Shown piece by piece: positions 43,269 through 54,950 of a DNA stretch of 64,000 bases. Position numbers and translations under genes: made by a program. Within the stretch, counting starts at the first letter, position 1, and each line of letters begins with the position of its first letter. The notes below the pieces were generated by a model. It was not told the origin of the DNA. It ran no database searches and was given only the letters and a program-made list of their open reading frames with translations. The stretch spans positions 37,501-101,500 of the forward strand of contig SMSO01000005.1 in the NCBI GenBank assembly GCA_004764695.1, in the 5' to 3' direction. Source of the DNA: Schizochytrium sp. TIO01 (lineage: Eukaryota; Sar; Bigyra; Thraustochytrida; Thraustochytriidae).

Positions 43269-44420
43269 CTATCTGCGTCTATGCTCAGCCCCAGTGCTAC
43301 CCGGACTTCTCTGGAAGGTCTTCTGGCGAGCATTTGTTGAAGCACCAGGTTTAGAGACTTGAACTTTACCATTTCCCTGAGCATTCCCAGGCTGAAGAAC
43401 GCCTGTCCGGCTTGATGGAAAGGGCCTGGATATACGCTCATTTTCAAAACTTGAAGAACCAGCTCCTGATGAAGTGCTTCTATTATGCCGCGAACCAGCT
43501 CCTACAGTGGGGACACTTTTGTCCATTGTAGTATACCAAAGCACTCCAGCAAAACAAATGAGAATACCGGTTTTATTGAGCGAGCTCAGAGGCTTGTTGA
43601 AAAGAACCGAACCAACGGCAATGATACACAGGCGCCTGCAAATATCTGCAATACTAAAGGCCAAGGGGGTTACCCGTGCTGTAAAGAGAAAGTTGCTTAC
43701 ATACTCAACATGATACGCAAATGCAGCAACTGCGGAAAGAGGCAAAACCTCAATAAAAGTGTCATAGAAATTTGTCTGTTCCTCAAACACAAGAAACGCA
43801 GTGAGCTGGGGCGCAGCAGGAAAACCAAGCACGATAGTGGATATACTGGCCATAATGAACTGAGCTTTGACACCACTAATGTTTGTCTCTGAAATTGCCT
43901 TTTTCGATTCAAGGTTCAACATCGTCTGCAAGGCCATGCTTAGGACCGCAGCAAAGAATCCAATGAAACTGAACTCCATGTCTCCCCAAGCAGCGAGCAT
44001 AACACCGATCACAGTCGGCACAAGTGTAGCGTACACCATAAGGGGGAAGCTTGTTCCTTGAATTTTGTTGACAATCACCGTGGCTACTGGAATCGCGCTC
44101 TTTACCACGTATGTTAATGTAATACCGGCTAGCTGGAGTGCGACGCCATTCATGTAATTTGCACCGAGCAGAAGAAGGGCTGGCACAAAGAAGATGCGAG
44201 AGAGCCGCCCAACGTTGGCTGTAGTGATTTTCTCGGATGAGGAATCCACAGCATTGGTCAAGAAACCTAGCACTGCACTACCAGCAAAACGTACAAACGT
44301 CAACAAGAACGGTGATGCAAAGGCGTCTAGAAAAGCTGTGTTTGCATATGTTGATAGAACCGCAGACGAGGCGAACCACACCACGCCTACTCCAAGGACC
44401 TCTGCTGGATTTTGGCTCAT
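43269..44420 (-). CDS. Triose-phosphate/nucleotide-sugar transporter family protein (drug/metabolite transporter fold)
   Basis: Intact 383-residue frame, ATG to TAG. About ten hydrophobic helices fill residues 1-315. The pattern matches the TPT family: WFASSAVLSTYANTAFLDAF near the start, LQLAGITLTYVVKSAIPVAT in the middle (the usual V-S-x-T-x-x-x-K-x-x-x-P region), and SNFLFTARVTPLAFSIADIC followed by an NKPLSSLNKTGILICFAGVL end helix pair. The last 65 residues are a Ser/Arg/Gly-rich cytoplasmic tail. Family members exchange phosphorylated sugars in plastids or import nucleotide sugars into Golgi/ER. With no plastid presequence, a Golgi or ER location is likelier. Substrate not determined. 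Confidence 0.88.
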   Translation of the reverse strand: MSQNPAEVLGVGVVWFASSAVLSTYANTAFLDAFASPFLLTFVRFAGSAVLGFLTNAVDSSSEKITTANVGRLSRIFFVPALLLLGANYMNGVALQLAGITLTYVVKSAIPVATVIVNKIQGTSFPLMVYATLVPTVIGVMLAAWGDMEFSFIGFFAAVLSMALQTMLNLESKKAISETNISGVKAQFIMASISTIVLGFPAAPQLTAFLVFEEQTNFYDTFIEVLPLSAVAAFAYHVEYVSNFLFTARVTPLAFSIADICRRLCIIAVGSVLFNKPLSSLNKTGILICFAGVLWYTTMDKSVPTVGAGSRHNRSTSSGAGSSSFENERISRPFPSSRTGVLQPGNAQGNGKVQVSKPGASTNARQKTFQRSPGSTGAEHRRR

Positions 44421-44559
44421 GGTGCCGGCTCCTTGCTGCCAAACCCGACTCTTGCCACCACGATCACAAGCCGGAAAGTTTCCTCAGCTCTGTGACTTAA
44501 AGTTACTGCAAAACCAGAACTATTCTCCAGCCTTAGCCCTGAAAAGGTCAAGACGCCAT

Positions 44560-45804
44560 TCAGTCTGAGTACTGCTTCTTCATGACGTTAAGTTGATGAG
44601 GCCAAGTTTCCTTGGACAAAGAGCTCTCTATTACTACCTGACTTACTTCCTTTGGGGATTCTAAGTGGCGCAATTGTGCGCTATAGCTAGCAGTAATAGA
44701 ATCACTTAGGCCTCGCGTCTTGTTTTTTCCCCTCTCAGACCAGGCTGAGTCCGGTGATTCGATAGACCTCTTTTTGGGCCACAAACCTATGAAATACTTC
44801 ATCACAACGTAGCCACATTCCTGTGCTTCTAAAGGGTTTTACTCACCGAACAAAAGATCGATTTTCAATTGGACACGCATATACCGGCCCCTTATAATAG
44901 GCGCTGGTACTTTGAAGAGAAATAAAGCAGTGTTGATAGGTCTCAAAGCTCTTCACCACTTCTTTACAGAATGATATAGTATCCGCGGATAGCTTAATCC
45001 ATCTCAAGCTAGCAGCATTCGTGTATAAACCACGGGACAAGAACACACAGCTGCTCGAGCGTTGCCAATGAGGTACTTCGTTCGATTCACGGACTTCTGA
45101 AGTTATATTTTTTTTTCCGGTGGTAGTGAAATTACGAACATGGGTAAATTTAATTCTGATCAGAGCAACAATGTTGTGAATGATTATTTGAGTCGAATGT
45201 ATATAATAGCCTTTGAGGCGAAAAACCAGGCGTCATGCTACCGATTCAAACTGTGAAAAATGCCAAAAGAATGTTCGAATCTATGCCGACGTCTTTACAT
45301 GAACTATAGAAAGAGAAATCACAATAGTTCTTTCCTCCTTGCTCGATGCCTATTTGAAAGCCTGAATCGGAAGACTGTTTCAACGATTCACAGAAATTAT
45401 ATTCGTAACATATAAATCCATATGAATACCCTTTTTTCCTATCAGCATGGTACCTCGGTAGCTTCAACGCTCTGAAATATTATTCATTTTTTGTTGTGAG
45501 TACAAGAAGAAATCCTGCAGTGTTTTAGATTGAATCTAGTGCCTAGGTGCGAAACTAATGCACAAGTCATGTTCGTTAATGCTGACAGTTCATCTGACCG
45601 CGCGCTTGACGCTGTAGCCATTAAAACTGCACACACACCTGTGGAAAGAGCAGAGTTGACTTTTCCCTGATTTAATGTTCCAAGTGTCACGCGTTGTCTT
45701 GGCCCTGTGAAATTCAAGGAAACAAACTCTTCAAGAGACAGCTTCTGATAGGTGACGAGAACGTCTTTGGAAAAAGGGTATCGAAGGAAGTGAAGGACAT
45801 TCAT
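44560..45804 (-). pseudogene. Decayed gene between transporter and G-beta genes
   Basis: Three protein-like minus-strand blocks follow one another. An ATG at 45804 opens 106 codons (LSLEEFVSLNFTGPRQRVTL ... LSALTNMTCALVSHLGTRFN) ending TGA. A second block at 45467-45246 reads YSYGFICYEYNFCESLKQSS. A third from about 45130 reads WIKLSADTISFCKEVVKSFE, meets a TGA at about 44845, then continues in the same frame as STGMWLRCDEVFHRFVAQKE. Another frame closes at 44560 with KKRSIESPDSAWSERGKNK. No splice model joins them in phase. I take it as a relic of a gene of at least 300 codons; family unknown. Confidence 0.45.
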
Positions 45805-46448
45805 TCAACAGGTGCTGTAAATCTTTTTGGTGAAAATGGTGGAGGAGAGGGAGGATCAAGGCAAGGGACGAGAAACAGTGAAAAAGAAAAAAGATGAAAA
45901 AAGAACAAACTGTTGCGACACAAGATTTTTATTTCGAAGTTGGTGGCGAGGCTTCTTTGCAGTGCAAACCCTCAGCAGGCACGGAGAAGAAAAGGCTAAC
46001 ATGGCTTTTGTACGATGTTGGACATACAGAGGCGTGGGGAACATGTGGAGTCGAAGACTGACGACAGGAGCTTGTGTGCGCGACGCGCAGACCGCCGCGA
46101 AGACGTGGGGGTCGTGATGAAGGTGGGTGTTATCTAAAGGCAGCAGACGAAGAATAGTAAGCAAAGAGCGACCAAAAGACGCGCCACACATGCACCAGCT
46201 TCGAGACCAGGGGTTGTACAATGATACTTCATCGTGACAATGTTGTGGTGAACGAGGGTAGCGAGGGATTGATGAAAAAAGGTACGGCGGAGGATGATGT
46301 TGAAGTTGTAGGGTAGTAAAATGAAGATTTGGAAATGGCGGAGAGTGGTGAAAAAAAGTAGAAGAGTGGGTAAAAAAGAATGTAAAAGATGAAGAAGATG
46401 TAGACGGAGGTAGGATGAGCCGGGAACAGCGTTGCCCTAGGATGCCAC

Positions 46449-49427
46449 TTAAGCAAACACACGGAGCAACGTATCCCAGGAACCTGTACAAAGAGCCTGA
46501 CCGTCCTTCTGCACACCGACCGAAGAGACACGGTTGTCGTGCTGCTGCAGGATCTGAACGGGCGAGGTGGAGTCCATGCCATCCGTTCGGAGGGTGTCCC
46601 ACACGTAGCATTTGAAGTCGTCGTAGCCGCCAAAGAGCAAGCGGCCGGAGTGTGAAAAGGCGACAGAGGTGATACCGCCTGTGTATTGAAATTAGAAAGA
46701 GGAAAACCATGTTAGTCGTCAAACGAATATTTGATGATGTTGTTGATGTTGCACTCGGAGCACATCAGCAACTAACCCTAGCAAAATTTGCAAGGATAAC
46801 ACTTCTCATGAAGCAACGACGAGTATCCAACAACATCGAAGCAAAACAAGAAGCAGATAGCGCAGACCAGGGTCTATCGGGTAGAACTTACACAGAATGG
46901 ATTCGTTGTTGAAAATGTTGATCTCCTGGTAGGCGCGCAAATCATAAAGGCGGCAAGAGGAATCATCTGAGCCTGAGCCGAAGGCGGTACCGTTGGGAAA
47001 GAAGGCCACATCGTTAATATCACTTTCGTGGCCAGTAAAGGTAATGACAGCGCGCTGGGAGCGTACATCCCAGAGCTTGCAGGTGGCATCGCAACTTCCA
47101 GAAACAAAAATATTGGGGTCAGTTGGCGATGGGGAGACACTCATCACATCACCACCGTGGTCGGTGAACTGGCGCTTGACAGAGGTAGAGTCGACATCCC
47201 AAAGAATGCAGGTGCTGTCACCAGAGGAAGTGATAACCTGATGCGTGTCAAGGAATCGGCAGCAACTGAGGTAGCCATCGTGGGCGGCCAATTCGCAGGT
47301 GGCGCGGTTAAGAGCAGTGTCGTTAGACAATTGATAGATTGAGCACAAGTTATCAAGGCCACCGCAGGCTACCATGCGGTTTTCAGTTTGCTCAAAAGCG
47401 CAAGTCATCACCCACGACGAGCGCAGAGGGATAGCCTGTACCTTGTTTGTGGTGTTAGCGTTCCAAATAATCAGCTTGCCATCCTGAGAAGCACTGACGA
47501 GCTTTTCAGTGCCGGAGCCGGCCCAGTGCAAAGCGTATACCTTGCCGAAGTCTGTGTTGATCAATAAAAATAATCCAAAAGCATGGTTAGTCACTCACTG
47601 CATTTTAACAAGACCAATCCCCCCTCCTCCCCCTCTCCATCTCGCGCACACACACCCTTTTTTATTTATCTGGCTTCTGAGGGATATGACTTCTTTGTTG
47701 CCACGCGCTGCCACACCAAAAACAACAGGTAATATTTGGGCAGCTATGCATGTTTCCTTGACTTGCGTCTCTTTCATTCGGTCATTTCTTTGCACTTCAC
47801 TTCAAACCAAGGTAGTGAAAAGGCAGAAAGGAGGTAAAAAGGCACTTGGGAGATTCTCACATAATGCAGCCAGTCAGCCACAGCCAGCTATGGCTAACTA
47901 TGGAGATAGAGGGCATTCGCATCTGAAAATTCTGCCCTGTCCAAAGAGTCCTTTCCACATCATCATCTTGCCTAACTCTGGTGAGCGTTGTTCCACCTCT
48001 TTGCTGCTCTCGAAGCAACTAGGAGTCTTCAAGCCTTGAGTAAGCCATTCGATGCACAAGAAGCGAGCACAAAGAAGCGCGCGAGGTACTACTAACCAAG
48101 TAGGTGCACTCCTACTTAGTTACTACCTCCTTACACTTTTCTATACTCCCCTAAAGAACGAAATTTCACGCGACAATCTTGGACGATAATACATACATCC
48201 ACTTGCATACCGCTCCCAGTTTCAAGATCGACATGGCAATCACTAGTTGGACTCGCTCTCGTCGATGTCCTGACTCCCCTCCTCCGCCCTCAGGCCTTCC
48301 TTTGCCATCAATACTTCTGACCTCCAGCGAGGCGCGTGCGCACAGAGGAGCTAGCCGTGTGCGTCAGCTAAAAGAAATAATCAATTCATAGAGAAAAGAA
48401 GGAAATGAAAGAAAAGAAAGTAAAAAAAAACAAAAAACAGGACAACAGCAACAATGTGTGCGCGATCGCGGAGGCCGTGAAAATGCCGCTGCTATCACCT
48501 CTGAGTTGTTGTGTGTTGTTGCTGCTCTTTCTTCTTGCTGCGCTTTCGCAAAGACCACCTCTACCGGTGTCCTTGTCTCCGTTTTGAGGCAGCGCGTGGT
48601 TTGCACAGGTCGCTGTGAAGTACGGGGTCGGCCGGCCAGGTAAGCAAGCAAGACCGATACTGTAGTGAGGGAAAGATCGCTGTGTGAAGATGTGAATGGA
48701 CCAAGAAAGCCCGCCACAACCAGCGTTCGACCATCATCGCTCTCAGCGTCGGTTTTCTTTGCTCACTCTGGACCAAACCCTCTGCACCTCTCACTCCTCC
48801 GTTCGCCAAACTTGCATGCGCCAGGCACGAAGCAAACGAACGAAGGAGTGAGTGAGAGCACAAACTTTCACAGTCCTTCATCTTCTTTCTCATATATCAA
48901 CATTTTCACCTATTTCCATGCAATTCATCCAATAAATAAATTATGATCATTTCATCCAACATCATCACCGCTATGCCCGCCCCCAACAGCTCGAAAGCAT
49001 TCCAAGGGACCCTCCTCATCTTCGTTCACGCGCTCTGCGCAATTGGTGCTGCCTGAATTCAAGTAGTGATAGATGCCTTCGAGGACTTTCTTCATAATCT
49101 ATGAAAGTGCTCCGCAGGCCTAACTACAAGACTAAGCATGCATCAAATGGCTCACCCAGGCTCACCGCCTTGCCATCGGGCGAGGGAAAAACTGGACTCG
49201 AGTCCGCTGCCCTCGCGCTGCGGCTGGCGTGGTCCTTGCTGCCTGCCCGCTCTCCTCCCTAGTCTGTCAAACTTACGGCCCTTGAGAGTCCGCCGAGGAC
49301 GAAGGTTGTTGACGGGACCGCCCTTGGACACGTTGTCGAAGGTACCGTCGTTCTTGTCCTGCCGCGCCGCATCCAGGTCCGCCTTGAGCATGCGGATTTT
49401 CTCCTGCATCTCCTGAATGTCCGACAT
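46449..49427 (-). CDS. Heterotrimeric G-protein beta subunit (WD40 propeller), three exons
   Basis: Exon 1 is 49427-49277, exon 2 47551-46892 and exon 3 46678-46449 (TAA). Introns are 1725 and 213 bases with donors GTAAGT and acceptors CAG. Phases agree, giving 346 residues. Exon 1 encodes the N-terminal coiled coil ([20 protein letters not shown]) that pairs with G-gamma and the conserved RRTLKG. The join yields [13 protein letters not shown] repeats follow with hallmark segments [70 protein letters not shown] and [20 protein letters not shown]. Exon 3 supplies [14 protein letters not shown] and [12 protein letters not shown]. It is the partner of G-alpha/G-gamma at the plasma membrane. Length and residues match canonical G-beta, not a generic WD40 protein. 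Confidence 0.94.
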
Positions 49428-49564
49428 GGTGCCTGCTCGCGTCGCTGCTGCCGCTGCCGTGCCTCGTCTGCTGCTGCTGCTGCTTCTTCCGTGCCGTGTC
49501 GCGCCGCTGCTCCGATGCCGCGCGCGTCTGTGATCGATCGGGACTGCCTCGCAGCGAGCGAGCG

Positions 49565-49764
49565 AGTTAGTTTCCTGTTTGTTTCTTTCTTTCTCTTTCT
49601 TTTCTCTCCTTCTCTCCTTCTCTCCTTCTTTCTTTCTCTTTCTTTTTCTTCCGCCCCTACCGTATTCGCTAGATGCACGCTACCCCTTTCTCTTTCTCTT
49701 TCCCTTTCTCTTTTCCTTTCTCTTTTCCTTTCTCTTTTCCTTTTTCTTTCTTTTTTTCTTTTTT

Positions 49765-49800
<36 letters not shown>

Positions 49801-49845
49801 TTTCTTTCACACTCCTCTCTCTTTCCCTCTCTCTCTCTCTGGTTT
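49565..49845. repeat. Long polypyrimidine tract with (TTTC)n
   Basis: About 280 bases almost entirely C and T on the plus strand, including an uninterrupted (TTTC)n at about 49764-49808 and a (CT)n end. It lies 140-420 bases upstream of the G-beta start codon, so on the gene strand it is a polypurine promoter or leader tract. Open frames through it are low-complexity artefacts. Confidence 0.93.
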
Positions 49846-51485
49846 GGTGTACGTGTGTGTGTTTAAAGCCCTAGGGGACTCCTATCAGAGATCATAGCCA
49901 GGGTAGGAGTGTGCTACAGGGGAGGGAATAGCGAGGCTTTCTTTTCTCTGGTTTGCTTCTTCGAGCCTGGGCATCGGTTGATTGAGTGATGGACTCGAGG
50001 CATTCATTCATTCATTCATTTCTTCGTTCACTCACTCGGCCACGCTCTCGCTCGCTCGCCCGCCGGCTGGTCTTGCTTGGGGCGGTGCAGAGCGGCCGCG
50101 TGTGTGTCGGAGCTTACTGGGCTGTGGCGGTGTTGGAGTGTGACGGAATCCTCTTTTTCTAAGTTGCTTTGATTCTTCTTTCTTCCTTTTTCTGCCTTTG
50201 TGTATTTTGAAAAAGGTTTTTACACAAATCAAAGAGCAAATCGCAAAAAACTTAATTGAAACAATTTCTTTCTTTCTTGTTTCTTCTTTCATTCCTTTTT
50301 TCATTCAGGAAAGTAAAGTAAATGAAATGAAAAGAAGTATGAAAGGCTCCATCAATCAATTGTTGTGCATCAGAGAAAGTACATGCAATCAAAGATTGCA
50401 GAATAACGCCAATAACCCTCGACAGCCAAGCGCGGCAAAATCCAACAAGGAGAGGCCCCTGGCTCACAGCTCTCTAAAGCGCACGGATTAAACCAGCGTC
50501 AACGAGGCGAATACACCCTTATTCTCGCCACGCACATTGCTTCTCCTCCTTTCCTCTAGCTAGGCATTTATCCCCCGTGCAGTCCCTGCCCCCACGGCAA
50601 TCCATATTACCGCATAAATACTGGCGTGCACACGGGGGTATGTCATAAGTTAATAACTTGTAGGAACTCGTGCGCCTCTCGATCGCGAGTGTGCTTATAT
50701 AGCCCATAGTAGGCTCCTACTCAAGGACCAGCATCTATAGTGCCCACGATGCGTTTTACGCGTTGATACGAGATCAAGCAGGGCGGCTACCGCTGCAGTC
50801 TAATTCCAACATTCACTTTACAACGAAGCCGCCTTTGCAATTTTGATAGGCCTCAAAAACACGTGCCGAGGTCGTGGACGATACATTCCAGACCACAACC
50901 AAAGGCATCCTGGGATATCCATACGTCCTTGTACACCACCCAGACTCCAAACCAATACCTGAGACACAACAACAACGCCAGAACGCGAGCTAGCTAAAGA
51001 AAGAACCACGACAACAAGAACAAACAAGAAGAACACCCCCCCCCGAGTGAAACGCAGTGCCTACTGTATCTCCTAGCCCTGTCCTACGTGCCAAGATCTT
51101 AGCGGCTTCTGTTCCCTTCGTTCTTATCGTTCTGTTCTTTCATTTGGGTTTCTCTCTGTTTTCCTTCTTCGAGCCCGCGGGTCCCTTGGGAACTTACCTA
51201 GTGTTTACAGTAGGGTTCAAATAAAAGTCGCCGTAGTGGAGTATTTACGAGGACGAGAAGACCGAGCTTCTGCTGCTCGCTCCGGTGCCTGCCTGGCTCT
51301 GCTGCCGCTTCCTCCGCTGCTTGCGTGGTCACGCCTGCGCGTCTGATCTCTACCTGTCTTGGGTACGTGCGTGAGAAGGCGTCCCGCGACTGACCGACCT
51401 TGGACGCTGCTTGCTCCGCACAAGAACGAGGACGAAAGGGCGATCGAAATGGATTTGCTTTGGACTCTTTCTCTCTCTTTTCTTA

Positions 51486-51529
51486 TTTGTTTGTTTGTTT
51501 GTTTGTTTGTTTCTTTCTTTCTTTCTTTG
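51486..51529. repeat. (TTTG)6 followed by (TTTC)4
   Basis: Perfect tetranucleotide tract with a one-base change of the unit partway along. Confidence 0.95.
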
Positions 51530-53000
51530 TTCCTGTATTCTTTTCTTCGCCCCTCTCGCTTGCGAACGAGAACGAGGAGAAGAAGAAGGAGCAGCAGCGG
51601 ACCGCCTCACGTGCCGATATCAGTCTCTTGCCTCTGCTTGGGACTGTGAGCTCCGCTCAAAGCACCTCCGTCGCCCAACTGACTGACTGACTTTCTCCTT
51701 CTTATTGCGCTCGCTCGATCGATTGATCGCTTGATCTTTCACAGTCCAAGCTGCTTTCTATTTGCGCTCATTTTTATTCCGATTTCTTTAGTAAAAGTTT
51801 AAGAATTGAGTATGATTCTTTATGTCTACAAAAGGAGGATTCTGAGTCCTCGTATTGAGAAGGTACTTTCCATGCAATTCCAAAAACTTTTCATTCGAAA
51901 TAGCTTTTGGTGTTTAGTGTTTAGTTTTATTTCTAATTTATATCAAACAAATGAATAAATCAAGTGTTATGTATGTATGTATATATATTTTTAGGAAGAG
52001 AACTTGACCTCTCTTTAATTCTTATGGTCTAAAGAAGTGAGACTTCGGCTATTAGCTACCTAGTGCTTCGCAGGTGTTCCTGTTTAAGAGACTGATTTCA
52101 ATATACAGACAGGTACTATGTGATATATATGTAGGCTAGAGAAGCAGTCCAAGCGATGACCAAACTCTGTTTCGTATAAAGAAATCAGCACTTAGTTGAT
52201 GTACGTTTCGAAGATGGGCCCTACGCCTTCAAGTTTACAGCTCAGACGTTGCGTGCATGGCTGCCTTCTCCAATTCACTCCCTCACTTGCACGAGCTGTG
52301 GCTCTTGGCGTGGGATTCTTATAATCTTTGACTCATCTGAGTTTGTTTGCCCTCCTTGCTTTACTTTTGGGGGTTTTCACTAGCCAGGACCTACCGTGGC
52401 CTACCGTATTATCTACAGCCAACTTGTCGTCGCACGCGATGCGAATATGTGTGAATAAACGTGCGCGATACGATGCGAATTAATGCGCCAAAAGCTTTGC
52501 GATCATCATTGATGGCAACCTCGCCAATCAGCTTTCATTTGCTTACATCAGGTTTTCTCCGACTCCGCCCGAGTGATACCCAATGCGGCTTTCCAGCGAA
52601 AATAAGAGTTGATTGTCCATAGGATGTTTTGGTTGACATGAAGAATCAGTTGCTAGGTACGAGCTTCTAGTTAGTCAATCCTCTTCTGGACTCGGAAGAC
52701 CCGGAACACCAAAGTTGATTGTGGTCGGGTGCGTGCAGCGACGATTTAGAGTGAGTAAGTGCGAGGCACCTCTCGACTTCCGAGGTCACTTCTGCTCTTG
52801 GACTTGATCTTCTTCTCCTTCTTCTTCTTCGTGCTCTTCTACTTCTTCTACGTGTGAAGAAGCTTCAAGTTGTGCAACGAGGTGGAGCAAAAGGCAGTAC
52901 TTACTAGGCAGGTTTGCTAGCGAAAAACACTAGCACACAACACGTACGAGCGCTAGTAGAGTTCTATGGGTACTCCTACGGGCTCGCTCTTTTCTTTCTC

Positions 53001-53110
53001 TTTTTTTTTTTTTTTTTTTTTTAAATATGAAAATGAAAAATGCTTTCTTTTTCACTTATTATTCTCTAGTGTTAGGTTGCTTTCACTGTTGTTGTTGTTG
53101 TTGTTGTTGT
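53001..53110. repeat. T22 tract and (TGT)8 microsatellite
   Basis: A run of 22 T at 53001-53022 and, 65 bases later, (TGT)8 at 53087-53110. Confidence 0.95.
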
Positions 53111-53833
53111 GATTACTATTTTTTAAAGTGAGTAACTACATTGTGTGTACACATGCATAGAGAATTCTATAATATAAAATAAAAGGAATAAAACAAAATG
53201 AGAGATAAACATGTTTTTCAAGAAACCTTTCTGTAAAACAAGTTTAAGAATCGCCACAGGCAATAGAGAAAGAGAAGACAGTACAACATGGAGAAAGCGA
53301 AACTGATATCATTACAGATATTGTTAATTGAGGAAACACTTAGGCTTGCAAAGGACACTATCCAGCGAGCCTGGGCCACTCTTCTTTATTAGATTCCTAT
53401 CTACCTATATAGCTGGGAATTGTTGTTCCTGAATTCCTAATAAAACTTAGTCATTGCTTTATTGTAATACCTCACTCTGCTCGCTAAATTTCCAATGTGC
53501 ATCTACTATGTCTTGAGAACGAGCTCCACAAAAGCCATTCTAGCTTGCTCTGGGTCTCCACCCGCGAGCCTATGCAATGTTTCATAAATTTTCATCCCCC
53601 ATCGCTTTGAGGTGTTTCTGCAAACCGCAGGGAGGGATCTTGAAGATGCAGAAGAGTCAATTTACCGGAGCTCGTCTTTCATATGAATATTTAGAGTGTT
53701 CAAAATAATTACTTCAAGAAGTTAGTCTTGCGCAGATAACACGGAAGTTTTTTTAACTTATTTTTTTAATTAAACGACTACACGACATGAAAATATATAC
53801 AATAAAAGTATTGAGTCGTGTGATTGGAAAGTT

Positions 53834-54950
53834 ATGCAAGGTATTATAAAAAGTTGGTGTGTAAAAGGCCAAACCTTGGGAATACAGAACCCTGAATGTT
53901 GGCAGGACTCTATGATCGATTATGAAGGCGATGGAGGTTCGCAAGAGGTGTTCACATGCATGAGATGGAAATATAATTACTTCGTACACATCTCTCTTGA
54001 GGAGATTTCCGCGACGCTTGATATATGATTTGTATATCTATGATCCCCTTGCCCAAGACGTGCGACTAGGTAGGTTCTAGGCGTCCCCCGAGAAAGTGTT
54101 GACGACTCTCGACTTAACTATTAGCCATAGTAAATAGCAAAAAAAATTATTAAATTTTAATGCACTAGTACCCTTACTAATATATTTATTATTTGCAAAA
54201 ACATTTTATGAAAGTTAAAAAAAATTAAAAGTAGTGATTTTTTATTTTTTTCAGGAACGTTTACTTCAAGTTGTAAGCTCCAAAGCAAAACATTTTTTGA
54301 TAAGTTACAGATAACAAAAGAAGCTGTTTCGTTCACGGTGAAGGCTCTACTGATTGACCGCCTCTATTTCTGCATTGAAACGAAGGGAGATCAGCCGAAG
54401 ACTCATGCAATTATTTCCTCCCTTCCTCTGTGGTCTCTCTGCTCCCACGGAAGCTACCGTTGAGCATGCGTCCATGTGGTCGGCGTCACCAATAATAAAC
54501 GAAAAGATCAGAAAGGAAATCATTTTTTTAAAGACGAGAAGGTACACACGGCTATATGTATTCAATTCATCATTACGGGATGGAAAGACTGTTATTCATG
54601 CGGTTGTTCAAGCAAGGCCATAACTGATGATACTGATGTGCAAGATTCTATTTTTCTAAATCTGAATACCTTTAAAGAGTTTACCATACGTTGTTATTCA
54701 TTTTGATTTTTTTCGAGTCCCTGGTTACAAATCATGGGTTAGAATTCCAAGGAAATCGCACAGCCCAAATTCTAATGTCAATACCAGAAGCAAAGCGCAT
54801 CAAGTCTACAATGAAGACGAACAATCACCTCTTCCGGTCTCATTCCATCCAGCAGAACGTACTAACTCGATTCGAGGATCTTGGGAGTGGGCACTCTGGC
54901 TTCATTTACAAGTCAAACAATTCTGAGCTCACATTGCGGTACCTATAGTT
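53834..54950 (+). pseudogene. Coding-like blocks with an in-frame stop, probably a decayed multi-exon gene
   Basis: An ATG at 53834 opens 64 codons (IIKSWCVKGQTLGIQNPECW) to TGA at 54028. After an acceptor-like T tract ending CAG at 54254, a frame of about 150 codons runs to 54706 with a single TGA at 54461-54463. It reads KEAVSFTVKALLIDRLYFCI before and HTAICIQFIITGWKDCYSCG after the stop. A further frame at 54.72-54.90 kb (NEDEQSPLPVSFHPAERTNS) also looks coding. The first block does not splice to the second in phase by any donor I found. The Cys-x-x-Cys-x-Cys in block 2 could bind metal. Family unknown. Confidence 0.4.

Larger units (their letters stand above)
49846..53833. other. Gene-poor, repeat-rich spacer
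   Basis: No supported gene. Contains (CATT)5 at 50001-50020 plus the tetranucleotide and T-tract repeats listed separately. Frames at 50.0-50.5 and 51.2-51.7 kb are low-complexity or lack a start. Confidence 0.5.

Noticed and set aside
44829-44846. An 18-base GTGAGT...TTTAG segment that would remove an in-frame TGA
   Set aside because: Far too short for a spliceosomal intron in this genome, where confident introns are 85 bases or longer. A premature stop in a relic is the simpler reading.
49259-49897. Several open frames rich in Lys/Arg/Glu or Phe/Ser/Leu
   Set aside because: They translate the polypyrimidine tract and the G-beta first exon; low complexity only.
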